DNA of 64,000 nucleotides from Mycobacterium sp. 1164985.4 (lineage in GTDB: Bacteria > Actinomycetota > Actinomycetes > Mycobacteriales > Mycobacteriaceae): contig NZ_LZMD01000053.1 of the NCBI RefSeq assembly GCF_001668575.1, positions 47,910 to 111,909 on the forward strand, in the 5' to 3' direction. Below the pieces are notes generated by a model. That model had not been told where the DNA came from and made no database searches. It worked only from the letters and a program-made list of their open reading frames with translations. Position numbers and translations under genes: made by a program. How positions within the stretch are numbered: the first letter of the stretch is position 1; every line of letters begins with the position of its first letter. Shown here piece by piece: positions 17,853-27,347 of this stretch.

Positions 17853-19174
17853 TGATCCTGACCGGACGGGCCGCACTGGTCGCGCTGGTGTGCGTCCTGC
17901 CGATTGCGGCGTCGCCCCGGCCGGCGATGACGTTCGCCGTTCTGTTGGGCGCGCTCGTCGTGCTGATCGCGTTCGACGCCGCGCTGGCCGGCAACACCCG
18001 CCACGTGCGGTTCACCCGCTCCGGAGACAGCACAGCGCGGTTGGGCCAGGAGGTCACGACCGCGCTGCTGGTCGAGAACGCCGGCCGGCGTCGCGTGAAG
18101 GGGGTCGTGCGCGACGCCTGGCCGCCGAGTGCACAGGCCCATCCTCGCATCCAGGAGGTGGACCTTGCTGCGGGGCAACGGCTTCGGCTCACGACGAGGT
18201 TGCGTCCGGTGCGACGTGGAGACCTGGATTCGTCCTTGGTCACCGTCCGTGCGACCGGTCCGCTCGGGTTGGCCGGGCGACAGAGCTCGCATCGGGCCCC
18301 GAAGCGAGTCCGGATCCTGCCGCCGTTCCTGTCGCGCAAACATCTCCCCTCGCGGCTGGCCAAATTGCGTGAGCTGGAGGGCAATACGCCGGTACTGATC
18401 CGCGGTCAGGGCACCGAGTTCGACTCGTTGCGCGAATACGTCATCGGCGACGACGTCAGGTCCATCGACTGGCGGGCCTCTGCCCGCCGCGCCGACGTGG
18501 TGGTCAGGACGTGGCGCCCCGAACGCGACCAGCGGGTGGTGATCGTGCTCGACACCGGGCGCACGTCGGCGGGCCGCGTCGGAATCGATCCCACCTCCGA
18601 GGACCCGTCGGGGTGGCCGCGGCTGGACTGGTCGATGGACGCCGCGCTGCTGCTGGCCGCACTGGCCTCGCGGGCCGGCGACCACGTCGATTTCCTTGCC
18701 CACGACCGGGTCACGAGGGCCGCGATGTTCAACGCCTCGCGCACCGAACTGCTCGCACAACTGGTGGCGGCGATGGCCCCGATCGAGCCGGCGCTCATCG
18801 AGTCCGACGCCGGCGCCATGGTCGCCGCCGTCCTGCGCCGCGTCCGCAGGCGCGCGCTGGTGGTGTTGCTCACCGACCTCAACGCCTCCGCGCTCGACGA
18901 GGGACTGCTGACCGTGCTGCCACAACTCACGGCCAAGCACGGCGTGCTCGTCGCCGCAGTCGCCGACCCCCGCGTCGACACGCTCGCCGCGGGCCGCACG
19001 GACGCCCCGCAGGTCTACGACGCCGCCGCGGCCGAGCGGGCCCGTAACGAACGGCGGGCGATCGCCTCTCGGCTTCGGAGTCGAGGGGTCGACGTGGTCG
19101 ATGCCCCGCCCGACGAGCTGGCGCCCGCACTGGCCGACCACTATCTGGCGATGAAGGCCACCGGGCGGCTTTAA
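17852..19174 (+). CDS. DUF58 / VWA-like partner of MoxR2 (Rv3693 type)
   Basis: 440 residues from GTG 17852, which shares a base with the moxR2 stop. Two N-terminal helices (about 5-45), then the DUF58 core EFDSLREYVIGDDVRSIDW near 190 and a VWA-like fold with VVIVLDTGRTSAG (a DxGxS variant of MIDAS). The longer frame that runs upstream through moxR2 is not coding. Likely forms the MoxR2 complex at the membrane. It ends overlapping the convergent SpoIIM gene by 4 bp. Confidence 0.9.
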   Translation: MILTGRAALVALVCVLPIAASPRPAMTFAVLLGALVVLIAFDAALAGNTRHVRFTRSGDSTARLGQEVTTALLVENAGRRRVKGVVRDAWPPSAQAHPRIQEVDLAAGQRLRLTTRLRPVRRGDLDSSLVTVRATGPLGLAGRQSSHRAPKRVRILPPFLSRKHLPSRLAKLRELEGNTPVLIRGQGTEFDSLREYVIGDDVRSIDWRASARRADVVVRTWRPERDQRVVIVLDTGRTSAGRVGIDPTSEDPSGWPRLDWSMDAALLLAALASRAGDHVDFLAHDRVTRAAMFNASRTELLAQLVAAMAPIEPALIESDAGAMVAAVLRRVRRRALVVLLTDLNASALDEGLLTVLPQLTAKHGVLVAAVADPRVDTLAAGRTDAPQVYDAAAAERARNERRAIASRLRSRGVDVVDAPPDELAPALADHYLAMKATGRL

Positions 19175-20163
19175 CCGATCGGCACGATATCGGGCGCGTC
19201 CTCGATGTCACCCGTCTCGCCGGTGCGCTCCGCTCTGCGTCCGAAGTGGAAGACGTACGCGAGGAACCCGATCTCGGCGGCGACGCCGATTGCGACGCGC
19301 GCCGCAGTGGGTAACGGCGACGGCGTCACCAGCGCCTCGATCAGGCCGGAGATCAACAGGATCGCCACCAACCCGCCCGCGACGGCGCCGATCGCACGAC
19401 CCTGTTCGGCGAGCACCTGCCCACGCGGTCGATCACCTGGCGAGATCACGTTCCAGCCCAGCCGCATCCCCGCACCGGCCGCCAGGAACACTGCGGTCAG
19501 CTCGAGCAGCCCATGCGGGGCGATCAGGCCGAGGAAGACGTCGCCCTTTCCCGCGCCGAACATCAGCCCCGCGGCCACGCCGAGGTTGGCCGCGTTCTGA
19601 AACACCACATACGGGATCGGGATGCCGAGCAGAATCGCAAAACCCAGGCACTGCAACGAGATCCACGCGTTGTTCACCCAAACCTGTAGCGCGAACGAGG
19701 CCGCCGGGTGCTCGCTGTAATACGCGGCGAAGTCATTGTTGACCATCTGGTCGATCTCGTCCGGCGTCCCGATCATGGCCCGCACTTCCGGGCTGCCCGA
19801 AACCCATACGGCGATGAGCGCGGCGACCGCGAAGAACGCGAGGGCCGTGCCGATCCACCACCACCGGGAGCGGTAGGCGACCACCGGAAAGGACACCGTC
19901 CAGAACCGCACGAACTCGCGCCACAGCGGGGCGTGCGCGCCCGTCACCGCGGCCCGCGCCTGCGCGATCAGGCCCGAAAGCCTTCCGATCACCACGGGGT
20001 CGGCGCTCGCGGTACGCATGATCGACAGATGCGTCGACACGCGCTGGTACAGGTCGACCAACTCGTCGACCTCGGCGCCGGTGAGCTGTCGACGGCGCTT
20101 GATCAGCTGCTCGAGCCGGTCCCACGTCGGGCGGTGCGCGAGCACGAACGCGTCGACATCCAC
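19171..20163 (-). CDS. Stage II sporulation M-like (DUF95) membrane protein (Rv3694c type)
   Basis: 330 residues starting MDVDAFVLAHRPTWDRLEQLIKRRRQLTGAEVDELV, a helical cytosolic head, then about six membrane helices with the SpoIIM signature PHGLLELTAVFLAAGAGMRLG. Mycobacteria do not sporulate, so a general membrane role with the RDD and MoxR2 genes is inferred. Starts divergently from the RDD gene only 28 bp away. Confidence 0.9.
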   Translation of the reverse strand: MDVDAFVLAHRPTWDRLEQLIKRRRQLTGAEVDELVDLYQRVSTHLSIMRTASADPVVIGRLSGLIAQARAAVTGAHAPLWREFVRFWTVSFPVVAYRSRWWWIGTALAFFAVAALIAVWVSGSPEVRAMIGTPDEIDQMVNNDFAAYYSEHPAASFALQVWVNNAWISLQCLGFAILLGIPIPYVVFQNAANLGVAAGLMFGAGKGDVFLGLIAPHGLLELTAVFLAAGAGMRLGWNVISPGDRPRGQVLAEQGRAIGAVAGGLVAILLISGLIEALVTPSPLPTAARVAIGVAAEIGFLAYVFHFGRRAERTGETGDIEDAPDIVPIG

Positions 20164-20191
20164 GCGCTGAATCCTAGTAGCGTTGACGCTT

Positions 20192-21046
20192 ATGGTCTGG
20201 CAGCAGGAACCCGTCGTGACCGGCGACGCGGTGGTGCTCGACGTTCAGATCGCCCAGCTGCCCGTACGGGCGGTCGCGATCCTGATCGACATCACCGTCG
20301 TGTTCCTGCTGTACCTGATCGGGATACTGCTCTTCAGCCTGACGCTGACACAGCTGGACTCGGCGCTGTCGGCTGCCGTGCTCATCATCTTCACCGTCCT
20401 TGCGCTGCTCGGATATCCGCTCGTGTTCGAGACCGCAACACGCGGCCGATCGCTCGGCAAGATGGCGATGGGTCTTCGGGTGGTATCCGAAGACGGCGGT
20501 CCAGAACGCTTCCGGCAGGCCTTCTTCCGCGCGCTCGCGGGCGTCGTCGAGATCTGGATGCTGGCCGGCGGTCCCGCGGTTATCTGCAGCCTGGTGTCGG
20601 CCAAGGGGAAACGGCTCGGCGACATCTTCGCGGGCACCATCGTTATCAGCGAGCGGACGCCCCGGATGTCGCCCCCACCGCCGATGCCACCGCAGTTGGC
20701 GTGGTGGGCGTCGGCGTTGCAACTCTCCGGCTTACGCCCGGAGCAGGCCGAGCTGGCGCGCCAGTTCCTCAGCCGGGCTGAGCAATTGAATCCGACGGTA
20801 CGTGACCAGATGGCCTACCGGATCACGACCGATGTCGTCGCTCAGATCTCTCCGCCACCGCCCCCCGGTGCGCCGCCGCAGCTGGTACTCGCCGCCGTGC
20901 TGGCCGAGCGGCATCGCCGGGAGTTGGCTCGACTGCAGGTGATGCCGCAGGCACCACCCCCGCCGGTGTGGCCGGGCCAGGGTCAGCCTGCGTGGCAGCC
21001 GGTTCCGCCGTCGTCCGAGAGCAGCGGTTTTACCCCGCCTGGCTAG
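20192..21046 (+). CDS. RDD-family membrane protein (Rv3695 type)
   Basis: 284 residues from ATG 20192. RDD domain at residues 5-150 with the Arg-Asp-Asp region (LPVRAVAILIDITVVF), TRGRSLGKMAMGLRVV and KRLGDIFAGTIV; the tail is Pro-rich and cytosolic. TAGCGT at 20178-20183 lies 8 bases upstream, so a leaderless start is possible; TTG 20183 is an in-frame alternative. Partner of the divergent SpoIIM-like protein, an association seen across actinobacteria. Confidence 0.9.
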   Translation: MVWQQEPVVTGDAVVLDVQIAQLPVRAVAILIDITVVFLLYLIGILLFSLTLTQLDSALSAAVLIIFTVLALLGYPLVFETATRGRSLGKMAMGLRVVSEDGGPERFRQAFFRALAGVVEIWMLAGGPAVICSLVSAKGKRLGDIFAGTIVISERTPRMSPPPPMPPQLAWWASALQLSGLRPEQAELARQFLSRAEQLNPTVRDQMAYRITTDVVAQISPPPPPGAPPQLVLAAVLAERHRRELARLQVMPQAPPPPVWPGQGQPAWQPVPPSSESSGFTPPG

Positions 21047-21105
21047 CCATTCGCGGCGCCCCGACCGGCGATGCGTCGTTGGATCAGCAACCCACAGATC
21101 GTTGC

Positions 21106-21142
21106 ATCGCGATAGTTTCCGATATATCGTCAATGTATCGGA
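21106..21142. promoter_or_regulatory. Inverted-repeat operator cluster upstream of the PadR gene
   Basis: ATCGCGAT (21106-21113) is followed by TCCGATA (21118-21124) and its exact inverted copy TATCGGA (21136-21142), with CGATATATCG as a 10-bp palindrome inside. The right arm ends 26 bp before the PadR ATG. This AT-rich symmetrical block is unlike the surrounding sequence and probably binds the PadR dimer. Confidence 0.55.
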
Positions 21143-21168
21143 GTGCCGCACTCGATCGAAGGAACCAC

Positions 21169-21897
21169 ATGACCAATCCGTTCAACCCGTCAAGTGCTTT
21201 CACCCCGCCTCCCGACGGCCTCAGCTTCATCCCGCTCGATCGCCGCTTACTACAAGACCAGTGGAGCCAGGTTCGGCACGCTCACCGTGCGCTGCGCGAG
21301 CAGCTTCGCGAACAGTTCCGTCAGCAGAACGCGGAAGGTGGCGGTGGCCGTATTCGTGGCTTCGTACCCGTCCCTGTCTTTCCCATGGGTCTCGACCCGC
21401 GCGCTGGATTCGGCATGCGTGGTGGTTTCGGGGCGGGCGGTGGCCGGCGTCGCGGCCGAGGCCGTCGCGGCGAGGTTCGCTCGGCAATACTCAAACTGCT
21501 CGCCGAGCGGCCCATGCACGGGTACGAAATGATCCAGGAGATCGCTGAACGCACCGCGAACCTATGGCGCCCGAGTCCGGGATCGGTGTACCCAACCCTG
21601 CAACTGCTCGTCGACGAAGGCCTGATCGTGGCCACTGAAAGTGACGGCAGCAAGAAGCTTTTCGAGCTCACTGATGCCGGACGCGCCGCGGCCGACAAGG
21701 TCGTGACCCCGCCATGGGAGGAGATTGCAGACAGTGTCGAGCCGGGCCACGTGAATCTTCAGAGCGCCGTCGCGCAGTTGACGGGTGCCATCGCACAGGC
21801 TGCGTACACCACGAACGAGGAAGAACAGCAGCGGATCGTCGAGATCGTGAACAACGCCCGCCGCGAGATCTACGGCATCCTCGGCGACTCCGAATAA
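21169..21897 (+). CDS. PadR-family transcriptional regulator with long Gly/Arg-rich N-terminus
   Basis: 242 residues from ATG 21169, chosen because AAGGA lies 7 bases upstream. The winged-helix domain is at about 100-180: RSAILKLLAERPMHGYEM, SPGSVYPTLQLLVDEGL, and a C-terminal dimerisation helix. Residues 1-100 are an unusual extension with a Gly/Arg-rich stretch (GFGAGGGRRRGRGRRG) that may contact DNA or RNA nonspecifically. Likely autoregulated through the palindromes just upstream; no drug-pump gene is adjacent, so targets are probably elsewhere. Confidence 0.85.
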   Translation: MTNPFNPSSAFTPPPDGLSFIPLDRRLLQDQWSQVRHAHRALREQLREQFRQQNAEGGGGRIRGFVPVPVFPMGLDPRAGFGMRGGFGAGGGRRRGRGRRGEVRSAILKLLAERPMHGYEMIQEIAERTANLWRPSPGSVYPTLQLLVDEGLIVATESDGSKKLFELTDAGRAAADKVVTPPWEEIADSVEPGHVNLQSAVAQLTGAIAQAAYTTNEEEQQRIVEIVNNARREIYGILGDSE

Positions 21898-21942
21898 CCC
21901 CTAGCCGGAATAAGCCCGGCGGGAAGGGTGTACGGATTGAGT

Positions 21943-22815
21943 ATGCAGACCTTCCCGCTGGGTTCTTTCCATGTCGGCCGCGTCGGATTCGGCGCAATGC
22001 AACTGCCGGGACCCGGGGTTCTCGGCCCACCGCGGGACCGTGACCACGCACGAGCCGTGCTGCGGCGGGCCGTCGAGCTGGGGATCAACCACATCGACAC
22101 TGCGCAGTTCTACGGGCCCGACGTCGCCAACGAACTGATTCGCGAGGCGTTGCATCCCTACCCGGCCGACCTCGCGCTGGTGAGCAAGGTCGGTGCCGTC
22201 CGAGACGACGCCGGCGCGTGGCTACCCGCCCAGGAACCCGATCAGCTGCGGGCCAGCATCGAAGAAAACCTGCGCACCCTGGACACCGACCGGTTGGCCG
22301 CGGTCAACCTGCGTGTGCACTCCGGGGACCCCAGCGGCATCGCGCCGCTGGACCGCGGGTTGTTCGACCGTCAGCTGACCGCGATGATCAAGGCGCGCGA
22401 GGAAGGGCTGATCGGCGGCATCGGGTTGAGCAGCGTCGGCGTTGACCATCTGCGAATCGCGCTGGACCGCACCGACATCGTCTGCGTGCAGAACGCCTAC
22501 AACCTCATCGATCGCAGCTCGCAGCCGGTGCTCGACGCGTGCGCCGAGCGCGGGATCGCGTTCGTACCGTTCTTCCCGCTCGGCTCGGGCTTCGTCGCCG
22601 ACAATCCGGTGCTCGGCCATCCGGCGGTCAAGCGGGAAGCCGAAAAGCTCGGGCGTACACCGGCACAGATCGTGCTCGCCTGGACGCTGTCGGTGGCACC
22701 GAACGTGTTGCTGATCCCGGGCACGTCGTCGGTGAACCATCTCGAGGAGAACACCGCCGTCGCCGACATCGAACTCGACGAGGAGACCAAGCGCCAGCTC
22801 GACGCCTCTGCCTAA
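21943..22815 (+). CDS. Aldo/keto reductase
   Basis: 290 residues. NADPH-dependent (alpha/beta)8 barrel with catalytic residues in [10 protein letters not shown] (Asp, Tyr), LVSKVGA (Lys) and NLRVHSG (His). Ends with the C-terminal helix [20 protein letters not shown]. An AAGGG at 21924-21928 is spaced better for the in-frame TTG 21937 (two codons longer) than for ATG 21943, so the start may be the TTG. Stop codons of this gene and glpK overlap tail to tail (22812-22815). Confidence 0.9.
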   Translation: MQTFPLGSFHVGRVGFGAMQLPGPGVLGPPRDRDHARAVLRRAVELGINHIDTAQFYGPDVANELIREALHPYPADLALVSKVGAVRDDAGAWLPAQEPDQLRASIEENLRTLDTDRLAAVNLRVHSGDPSGIAPLDRGLFDRQLTAMIKAREEGLIGGIGLSSVGVDHLRIALDRTDIVCVQNAYNLIDRSSQPVLDACAERGIAFVPFFPLGSGFVADNPVLGHPAVKREAEKLGRTPAQIVLAWTLSVAPNVLLIPGTSSVNHLEENTAVADIELDEETKRQLDASA

Positions 22816-24338
22816 TCGACGTCGACCCAGTCCAGCGTGCGCTGCACCGCCTTCTGCCAACCGGCGTAACCGGATTCGCGCTGCTCGTCGCTCCATGACG
22901 GCGTCCAGCGCCTGCCTTCCTGCCAGTTGGCCCGCAGGTCGTCCGCGTTCTCCCAGAACCCCACCGCCAGCCCCGCCGCGTAGGCCGCGCCCAGAGCCGT
23001 CGTCTCGGCGACGACCGGTTTGACCACGTCGACGCCCAGCACGTCGGCCTGGATCTGCATGCAGAGGTCGTTGGCGGTGATGCCGCCGTCGACCTTGAGG
23101 ACCTCCATGTGAACCCCGGAGTCGGCCTCCATCGCGTCGACGACGTCGCGGCTCTGGTAGCAGATCGCCTCGAGCGTCGCGCGGGCCAGGTGGGCGTTCG
23201 TGTTGTACCGCGAGAGGCCGACGATCGCCCCGCGGGCGTCCGAACGCCAGTACGGCGCAAAGAGTCCGGAGAACGCCGGCACGAAGTACACGCCGCCGTT
23301 GTCCTCGACCTGGCGCGCCAGGGCCTCGCTCTGCGACGCACCGCTGATGATGCCCAGCTGATCGCGCAACCACTGCACCGCCGAACCGGTGACCGCGATC
23401 GAACCCTCCAGGGCGTAAACGGGTTTCGCGTCACCGAACTGGTAACACACCGTGGTCAACAGCCCGTTCTCGGACCGGACGATCTTCTCGCCGGTGTTGA
23501 GCAGCAGGAAATTGCCTGTGCCGTACGTGTTCTTGGCCTCCCCGGCCTCCAGGCAGACCTGACCGACCATCGCGGCCTGCTGGTCGCCGAGCGCGCCGGT
23601 CAGCGGCACCTGACCGGAGACGGGACCGTCGTCGCGGGTGATGCCGTAGGCCTCCGGGCATGACGACGGCTTGATCTCGGGCAGCATCTGTCGCGGAATG
23701 TCGAAGAACGACAACAACTCATCGTCCCAGTCCAGCGTCTCGAGGTTCATCAACATGGTGCGGCTGGCGTTGGTGACGTCGGTGACGTGCACCCCGCCGC
23801 GCGTTCCACCGGTCAAATTCCACAGCACCCAGGAGTCGGGGGTCCCGAACAGCGCGTCACCGTTCTCCGCGTCGCGGCGCACCCCGTCGACGTTCTCCAG
23901 GATCCACTGCACCTTGCCGCCGGAGAAATACGTCGCGGGCGGCAGGCCGGCCTTGCGGCGAATCACGTCACCGCGGCCGTCGCGGTCCAGCGCCGAGGCG
24001 ATGCGGTCGGTGCGGGTGTCCTGCCACACGATCGCGTTGTAGTAGGGCCTGCCGGTCCGCTTGTTCCAGACCAGCGCGGTCTCGCGCTGGTTGGTGATGC
24101 CGAGCGCGGCCAGGTCGGTCGCCGACAGGTTCGTCTTGTTGAGCGCCGACATGATCACCGCCGCCGTGCGCTCCCAGATCTCGACGGGATTGTGCTCGAC
24201 CCATCCCGCCTTCGGCAGGACCTGCTCGTGCTCGAGCTGGTGGCGGCCGATCTCGGCACCGCCGTGGTCGAAGATCATGCACCTGGTGCTGGTGGTGCCC
24301 TGATCGATCGCGGCGATGAACTCGGCGTTTCGAGCCAA
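22812..24338 (-). CDS. glpK: Glycerol kinase
   Basis: 508 residues. ATP + glycerol gives glycerol-3-phosphate. FGGY signatures: IDQGTTSTR near the start, [22 protein letters not shown] and [14 protein letters not shown]. The start is TTG 24338, preceded by GGGGAG at 6-7 bases; no ATG or GTG fits the conserved N-terminus. The homopolymer C7 tract whose slippage inactivates glpK reversibly in M. tuberculosis is absent: the same place (NLTGGTRGG) reads GGTGGAACGCGCGG. Cytosolic. Confidence 0.97.
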   Translation of the reverse strand: MARNAEFIAAIDQGTTSTRCMIFDHGGAEIGRHQLEHEQVLPKAGWVEHNPVEIWERTAAVIMSALNKTNLSATDLAALGITNQRETALVWNKRTGRPYYNAIVWQDTRTDRIASALDRDGRGDVIRRKAGLPPATYFSGGKVQWILENVDGVRRDAENGDALFGTPDSWVLWNLTGGTRGGVHVTDVTNASRTMLMNLETLDWDDELLSFFDIPRQMLPEIKPSSCPEAYGITRDDGPVSGQVPLTGALGDQQAAMVGQVCLEAGEAKNTYGTGNFLLLNTGEKIVRSENGLLTTVCYQFGDAKPVYALEGSIAVTGSAVQWLRDQLGIISGASQSEALARQVEDNGGVYFVPAFSGLFAPYWRSDARGAIVGLSRYNTNAHLARATLEAICYQSRDVVDAMEADSGVHMEVLKVDGGITANDLCMQIQADVLGVDVVKPVVAETTALGAAYAAGLAVGFWENADDLRANWQEGRRWTPSWSDEQRESGYAGWQKAVQRTLDWVDVD

Positions 24339-24374
24339 CGTGCACTCCCCTCTCGCTGCGGTCCGTCGTCCATC

Positions 24375-25187
24375 ATGGACTACATGGCCGAAAAGCCCGC
24401 CGAGATCACGTCCGGAAGGCCGGCGACGTCGGCGATCGACCAGATGCCGCGCGGCGGTCCGGACGCGTCCTGCCTGGACCGATTGCTGCAGAGCGACCGA
24501 AAATCCGATCCGTCTACCGACGTCGCGCGCAGGCGCGGCGTGATCCGGGCGCTCGAGCTGACGGGTGGATGGTTCGGCAGTACCGAGCGATTCGCCGAGC
24601 TCGTGCTCGCACAGGTCGAAGACGTCGCGGACCCCAGGATCCTCGAGCTCGGCGCGGGCAACGGCGAGTTGTCGCGCAAGCTCCTCGACTGGCATCCGGC
24701 GGTTCGGTTGACGGTCACCGATATCGACGCAGCGGCCGTGGCGGCGATGGCCGCGAGCGATCTCGGTGCGCATCCACGCACGAAGGTTCGCGCGATGGAC
24801 GCCACGGCGATCGACGCCGCCGACGGGTCATTCGACCTCGCGGTGTTCGCGCTGTCGTTTCACCACCTGCCGCCCGCGGCGGCCGTACGGGCGTTCGCCG
24901 AAGGCACCCGGGTGGCCGACACGCTGTTGATCATCGACCTCCCGCGGCCGCCGTCGCCGCTACACGTCATACGCCTGGCGACCGTGCTGCCGTTCGCGCG
25001 GCTGTTGCCGTTCGTGCGCGACGGCGTCGCGACCTCACTGCGTTCCTACAGTCCGTCGGCGCTGCGGGCACTGGCCGAACATGCCGATCCCGCAATCGAG
25101 GTCGAGCTGCGCGGCGGGCTACTGAGCCCTCAGGTCGTGGTGGCGCGACGCGCCGACGCGGCGCCGCGATCCAACGACCAACGCTGA
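24375..25187 (+). CDS. Class I SAM methyltransferase (Rv3699 type)
   Basis: 270 residues. Motif [17 protein letters not shown] near residue 95, VTDIDAAAV (motif II acid), and [10 protein letters not shown] (motif post II). Relatives include small-molecule and lipid methyltransferases; substrate unknown. Two ATGs (24375, 24384) compete for the start. Divergent from glpK with only 36 bp between the starts, as in M. tuberculosis. Confidence 0.8.
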   Translation: MDYMAEKPAEITSGRPATSAIDQMPRGGPDASCLDRLLQSDRKSDPSTDVARRRGVIRALELTGGWFGSTERFAELVLAQVEDVADPRILELGAGNGELSRKLLDWHPAVRLTVTDIDAAAVAAMAASDLGAHPRTKVRAMDATAIDAADGSFDLAVFALSFHHLPPAAAVRAFAEGTRVADTLLIIDLPRPPSPLHVIRLATVLPFARLLPFVRDGVATSLRSYSPSALRALAEHADPAIEVELRGGLLSPQVVVARRADAAPRSNDQR

Positions 25188-25297
25188 TAGCCGAACTCGA
25201 TGAGGGCATCGAGCACGTCGTACAGACCCGGATGCCGTACCAACAGATACCCAATCATCCTCACGCCGAGGTTGATACCCCACTTTTCGCCCGCCAA
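25130..25297 (-). other. Possible gene fragment or very short CDS
   Basis: One frame from a TTG at 25297 reads LAGEKWGINLGVRMIGYLLVR and then [19 protein letters not shown], which looks like protein sequence rather than a random frame, but it has no ribosome site, overlaps the methyltransferase 3' end by 58 bp and extends upstream only into the acyltransferase. It may be the end of a decayed gene. I do not recognise the family. Confidence 0.25.
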
Positions 25298-25314
25298 ACG
25301 TGTGACGCCGCAGG

Positions 25315-26457
25315 TCAGCTCCGCGGGCGTGTGATCCGATGCAGAAGCCACGCAACCGGAATCGTGAGAATCAGGGTCACGAGGAACAACACGACCACCG
25401 AACCGGTGTACACGGGCCACCGCAGCACCGACACCAGCGCGATCTCCATCACGATGACGTGCAGTAGGAAAATCTCGTACGAGATCTCGCCCAGCCACAC
25501 CATCGGGCCGCTACTGAGTAACCTTGCGTACCAGCCGGTGTCACCGAGCGCCAGCGGGGCGACGACCAGTGTTGCGATCGCCGCGTAGAACACCACCTTT
25601 GCGATGTCCTCCCCGAGGTTCAGGGCCGGCGCGTCGGTGCGTCCGGCGATCGGCGTCGACACGACCAGATACGCAAATACCGCGAGCGGCAGCGCCAGTA
25701 CCGCGTAGCATCGAATACCGTTGTACGCCAGCACACTCAAGGTCATACCGCCGATGAACCACACCAGGTAGTGCGGCAGCCACATTCCCGCCCCGTTCGG
25801 CAGCCAGTCGGTGGTGTGGATGACATACAGCCACAGCGGGCTCACCGCGGCGAGCGCCGCGAGCCCGGCCAACAGCACACCCGGTCGCCACCTCCGCCGG
25901 CACAGGACGATCAACAACAGATACGCCAACAACGGCAGTGCGGCGTAGAACGCCACTTCGACCGCGAGACTCCACATCTGGGTCAGCCCCTGATGCATGT
26001 AGGCGGTGATGTAGTTCGGGCTGTATATCTGGGTGAGCGTCAGATTGCGCAACAAGCCAAGCCACGTATGCCCGGGATTGGGCTCGATGGTGCGGAATTC
26101 GTATAGCGCGAACGCCACCAGGACCGTCACCACATAGGCGGGCATGATGCGGCGCACCCGATTTCGGGCGTATCGGCGAGTGCTCGGCGCCGCGCCACCG
26201 GTCGCTGCTGCCCGCACCCACCCGTTGAACAACAAGAATCCGGAGAGGACGAAGAAGATCGCGACGCCGATTTCCATGCGGGCGAACACCAGTCCGGCGT
26301 AACCGTGGTTGTAGGCGCCGGTGCCGTATGCGGCGTGGGTGGCCATGACGAGCAGCGCCGCGACGGCCCGGACACCCGTCAGCGAGGCGACCCGGTCGGC
26401 CCTGGAGACCTGTTCGAGCCCGCCTTGGTCGAGGTCGCTCGGCCATGGTGCTGACAC
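25315..26457 (-). CDS. Acyltransferase family 3 membrane protein
   Basis: 380 residues from GTG 26457, with about ten membrane helices. The AT3 hallmarks are RADRVASLTGVRAVAALLVMATHAA (Arg and catalytic His in helix 1), FFVLSGFLLFNGW and the late ISYEIFLLHV. Such enzymes O-acylate cell-wall or secreted glycans and lipids. No SGNH domain is attached. A longer start at GTG 26490 would overlap the upstream gene by 23 bp; neither start has a good ribosome site. Probably co-transcribed with the MBL gene. Confidence 0.85.
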   Translation of the reverse strand: MSAPWPSDLDQGGLEQVSRADRVASLTGVRAVAALLVMATHAAYGTGAYNHGYAGLVFARMEIGVAIFFVLSGFLLFNGWVRAAATGGAAPSTRRYARNRVRRIMPAYVVTVLVAFALYEFRTIEPNPGHTWLGLLRNLTLTQIYSPNYITAYMHQGLTQMWSLAVEVAFYAALPLLAYLLLIVLCRRRWRPGVLLAGLAALAAVSPLWLYVIHTTDWLPNGAGMWLPHYLVWFIGGMTLSVLAYNGIRCYAVLALPLAVFAYLVVSTPIAGRTDAPALNLGEDIAKVVFYAAIATLVVAPLALGDTGWYARLLSSGPMVWLGEISYEIFLLHVIVMEIALVSVLRWPVYTGSVVVLFLVTLILTIPVAWLLHRITRPRS

Positions 26458-26467
26458 CGCGTAAGTA

Positions 26468-27301
26468 TCAAACGGTGACCGAGGAACCACGCTCCAATTC
26501 GATGATCCGGTCGGAGAGCCCGCGTCGCTTCATCTCGTCGACGAAGTCGGACAGCGGGGACGCGAACACCCCGTAGTCGTCGAAGTGCACCGGAATCATC
26601 CGGGGGAGCTCGAGGAGTTCGACCGCATCGGCGCCCTGCTGACCGTCCATCGTCACGGTCAGACCGAACGGCAGATGCCGGCCGAACGGCAGCCGCGTTC
26701 CTCCCAGGTGCAGCACACCCACGTCGATCGACTCGAAACGGACTGGAATCTCGCGTAATTCGTCGACGAGCAAGGTGTCCCCGGAGACGTAGAGCCGACG
26801 TCGGGCGGCCCCGTCGGTGAACTCGATCATGCTGCCCATCACCGGCGGCAGGAAGCGGTCGACGGGGGTGGGCGCGTGACGGCCGGGCAGGCTGGTGACG
26901 GTGACACTCATCGCCCCCTTGGTGATCGTGTGGTGCTGCCACGTGTCGAGGGCGAGCGCGCGGGCGAAACCCCGGTGTTCCAGCCGTTTGGCGGCGTGCG
27001 GAGTCGTCAGGATCGGCAGTCCCTGGTCGAGCCTGCTCTGCGACACCCGGTCCCAGTGGTCGCCGTGCATATGCGACAGCACCACCCCGTCGAGCGCGGG
27101 CAACTGTTCGATGTCGAGGGCCGGGCCTTTGCGCCGTTTGGACACCAACCCATAGCCGAGGTACGCATGCTGGCCCTGGTGCAGGAAGTTCGGGTCGGTC
27201 AACAGGGTTATCTGCTCTTCGCGCGAGCGCTCATCGCCGTCGTCCCGTCCGCCCGAGATCAACGTGGTGGCGTTGCCGATGAAGGTGACGGTGACATCCA
27301 T
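26468..27301 (-). CDS. MBL-fold hydrolase (UlaG / NAPE-PLD-like)
   Basis: About 277 residues. HMHGDHWD near residue 78 is the H-x-H-x-D-H metal motif; further ligands lie in LPGRHAP, SGDTLL and IPVHFDDY. The order resembles UlaG-like and NAPE-type phospholipase D proteins that hydrolyse phosphoesters or lactones; substrate unknown. ATG 27301 has TAGGTGA 7 bases upstream; GTG 27310 in frame is possible. Divergent from the GCS2-type ligase across a 120-bp gap containing two inverted repeats. Confidence 0.85.
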   Translation of the reverse strand: MDVTVTFIGNATTLISGGRDDGDERSREEQITLLTDPNFLHQGQHAYLGYGLVSKRRKGPALDIEQLPALDGVVLSHMHGDHWDRVSQSRLDQGLPILTTPHAAKRLEHRGFARALALDTWQHHTITKGAMSVTVTSLPGRHAPTPVDRFLPPVMGSMIEFTDGAARRRLYVSGDTLLVDELREIPVRFESIDVGVLHLGGTRLPFGRHLPFGLTVTMDGQQGADAVELLELPRMIPVHFDDYGVFASPLSDFVDEMKRRGLSDRIIELERGSSVTV

Positions 27302-27323
27302 CGTCTTCACCTACCCATCCCGC

Positions 27324-27338
27324 CCGGCTTTAAGCCGG
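27324..27338. promoter_or_regulatory. Palindrome CCGGCTT-T-AAGCCGG
   Basis: Seven-base arms around one central T in the divergent promoter region, close to the MBL start; candidate operator or hairpin for that transcript. Confidence 0.3.
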
Positions 27339-27347
27339 TGTCCGGGT

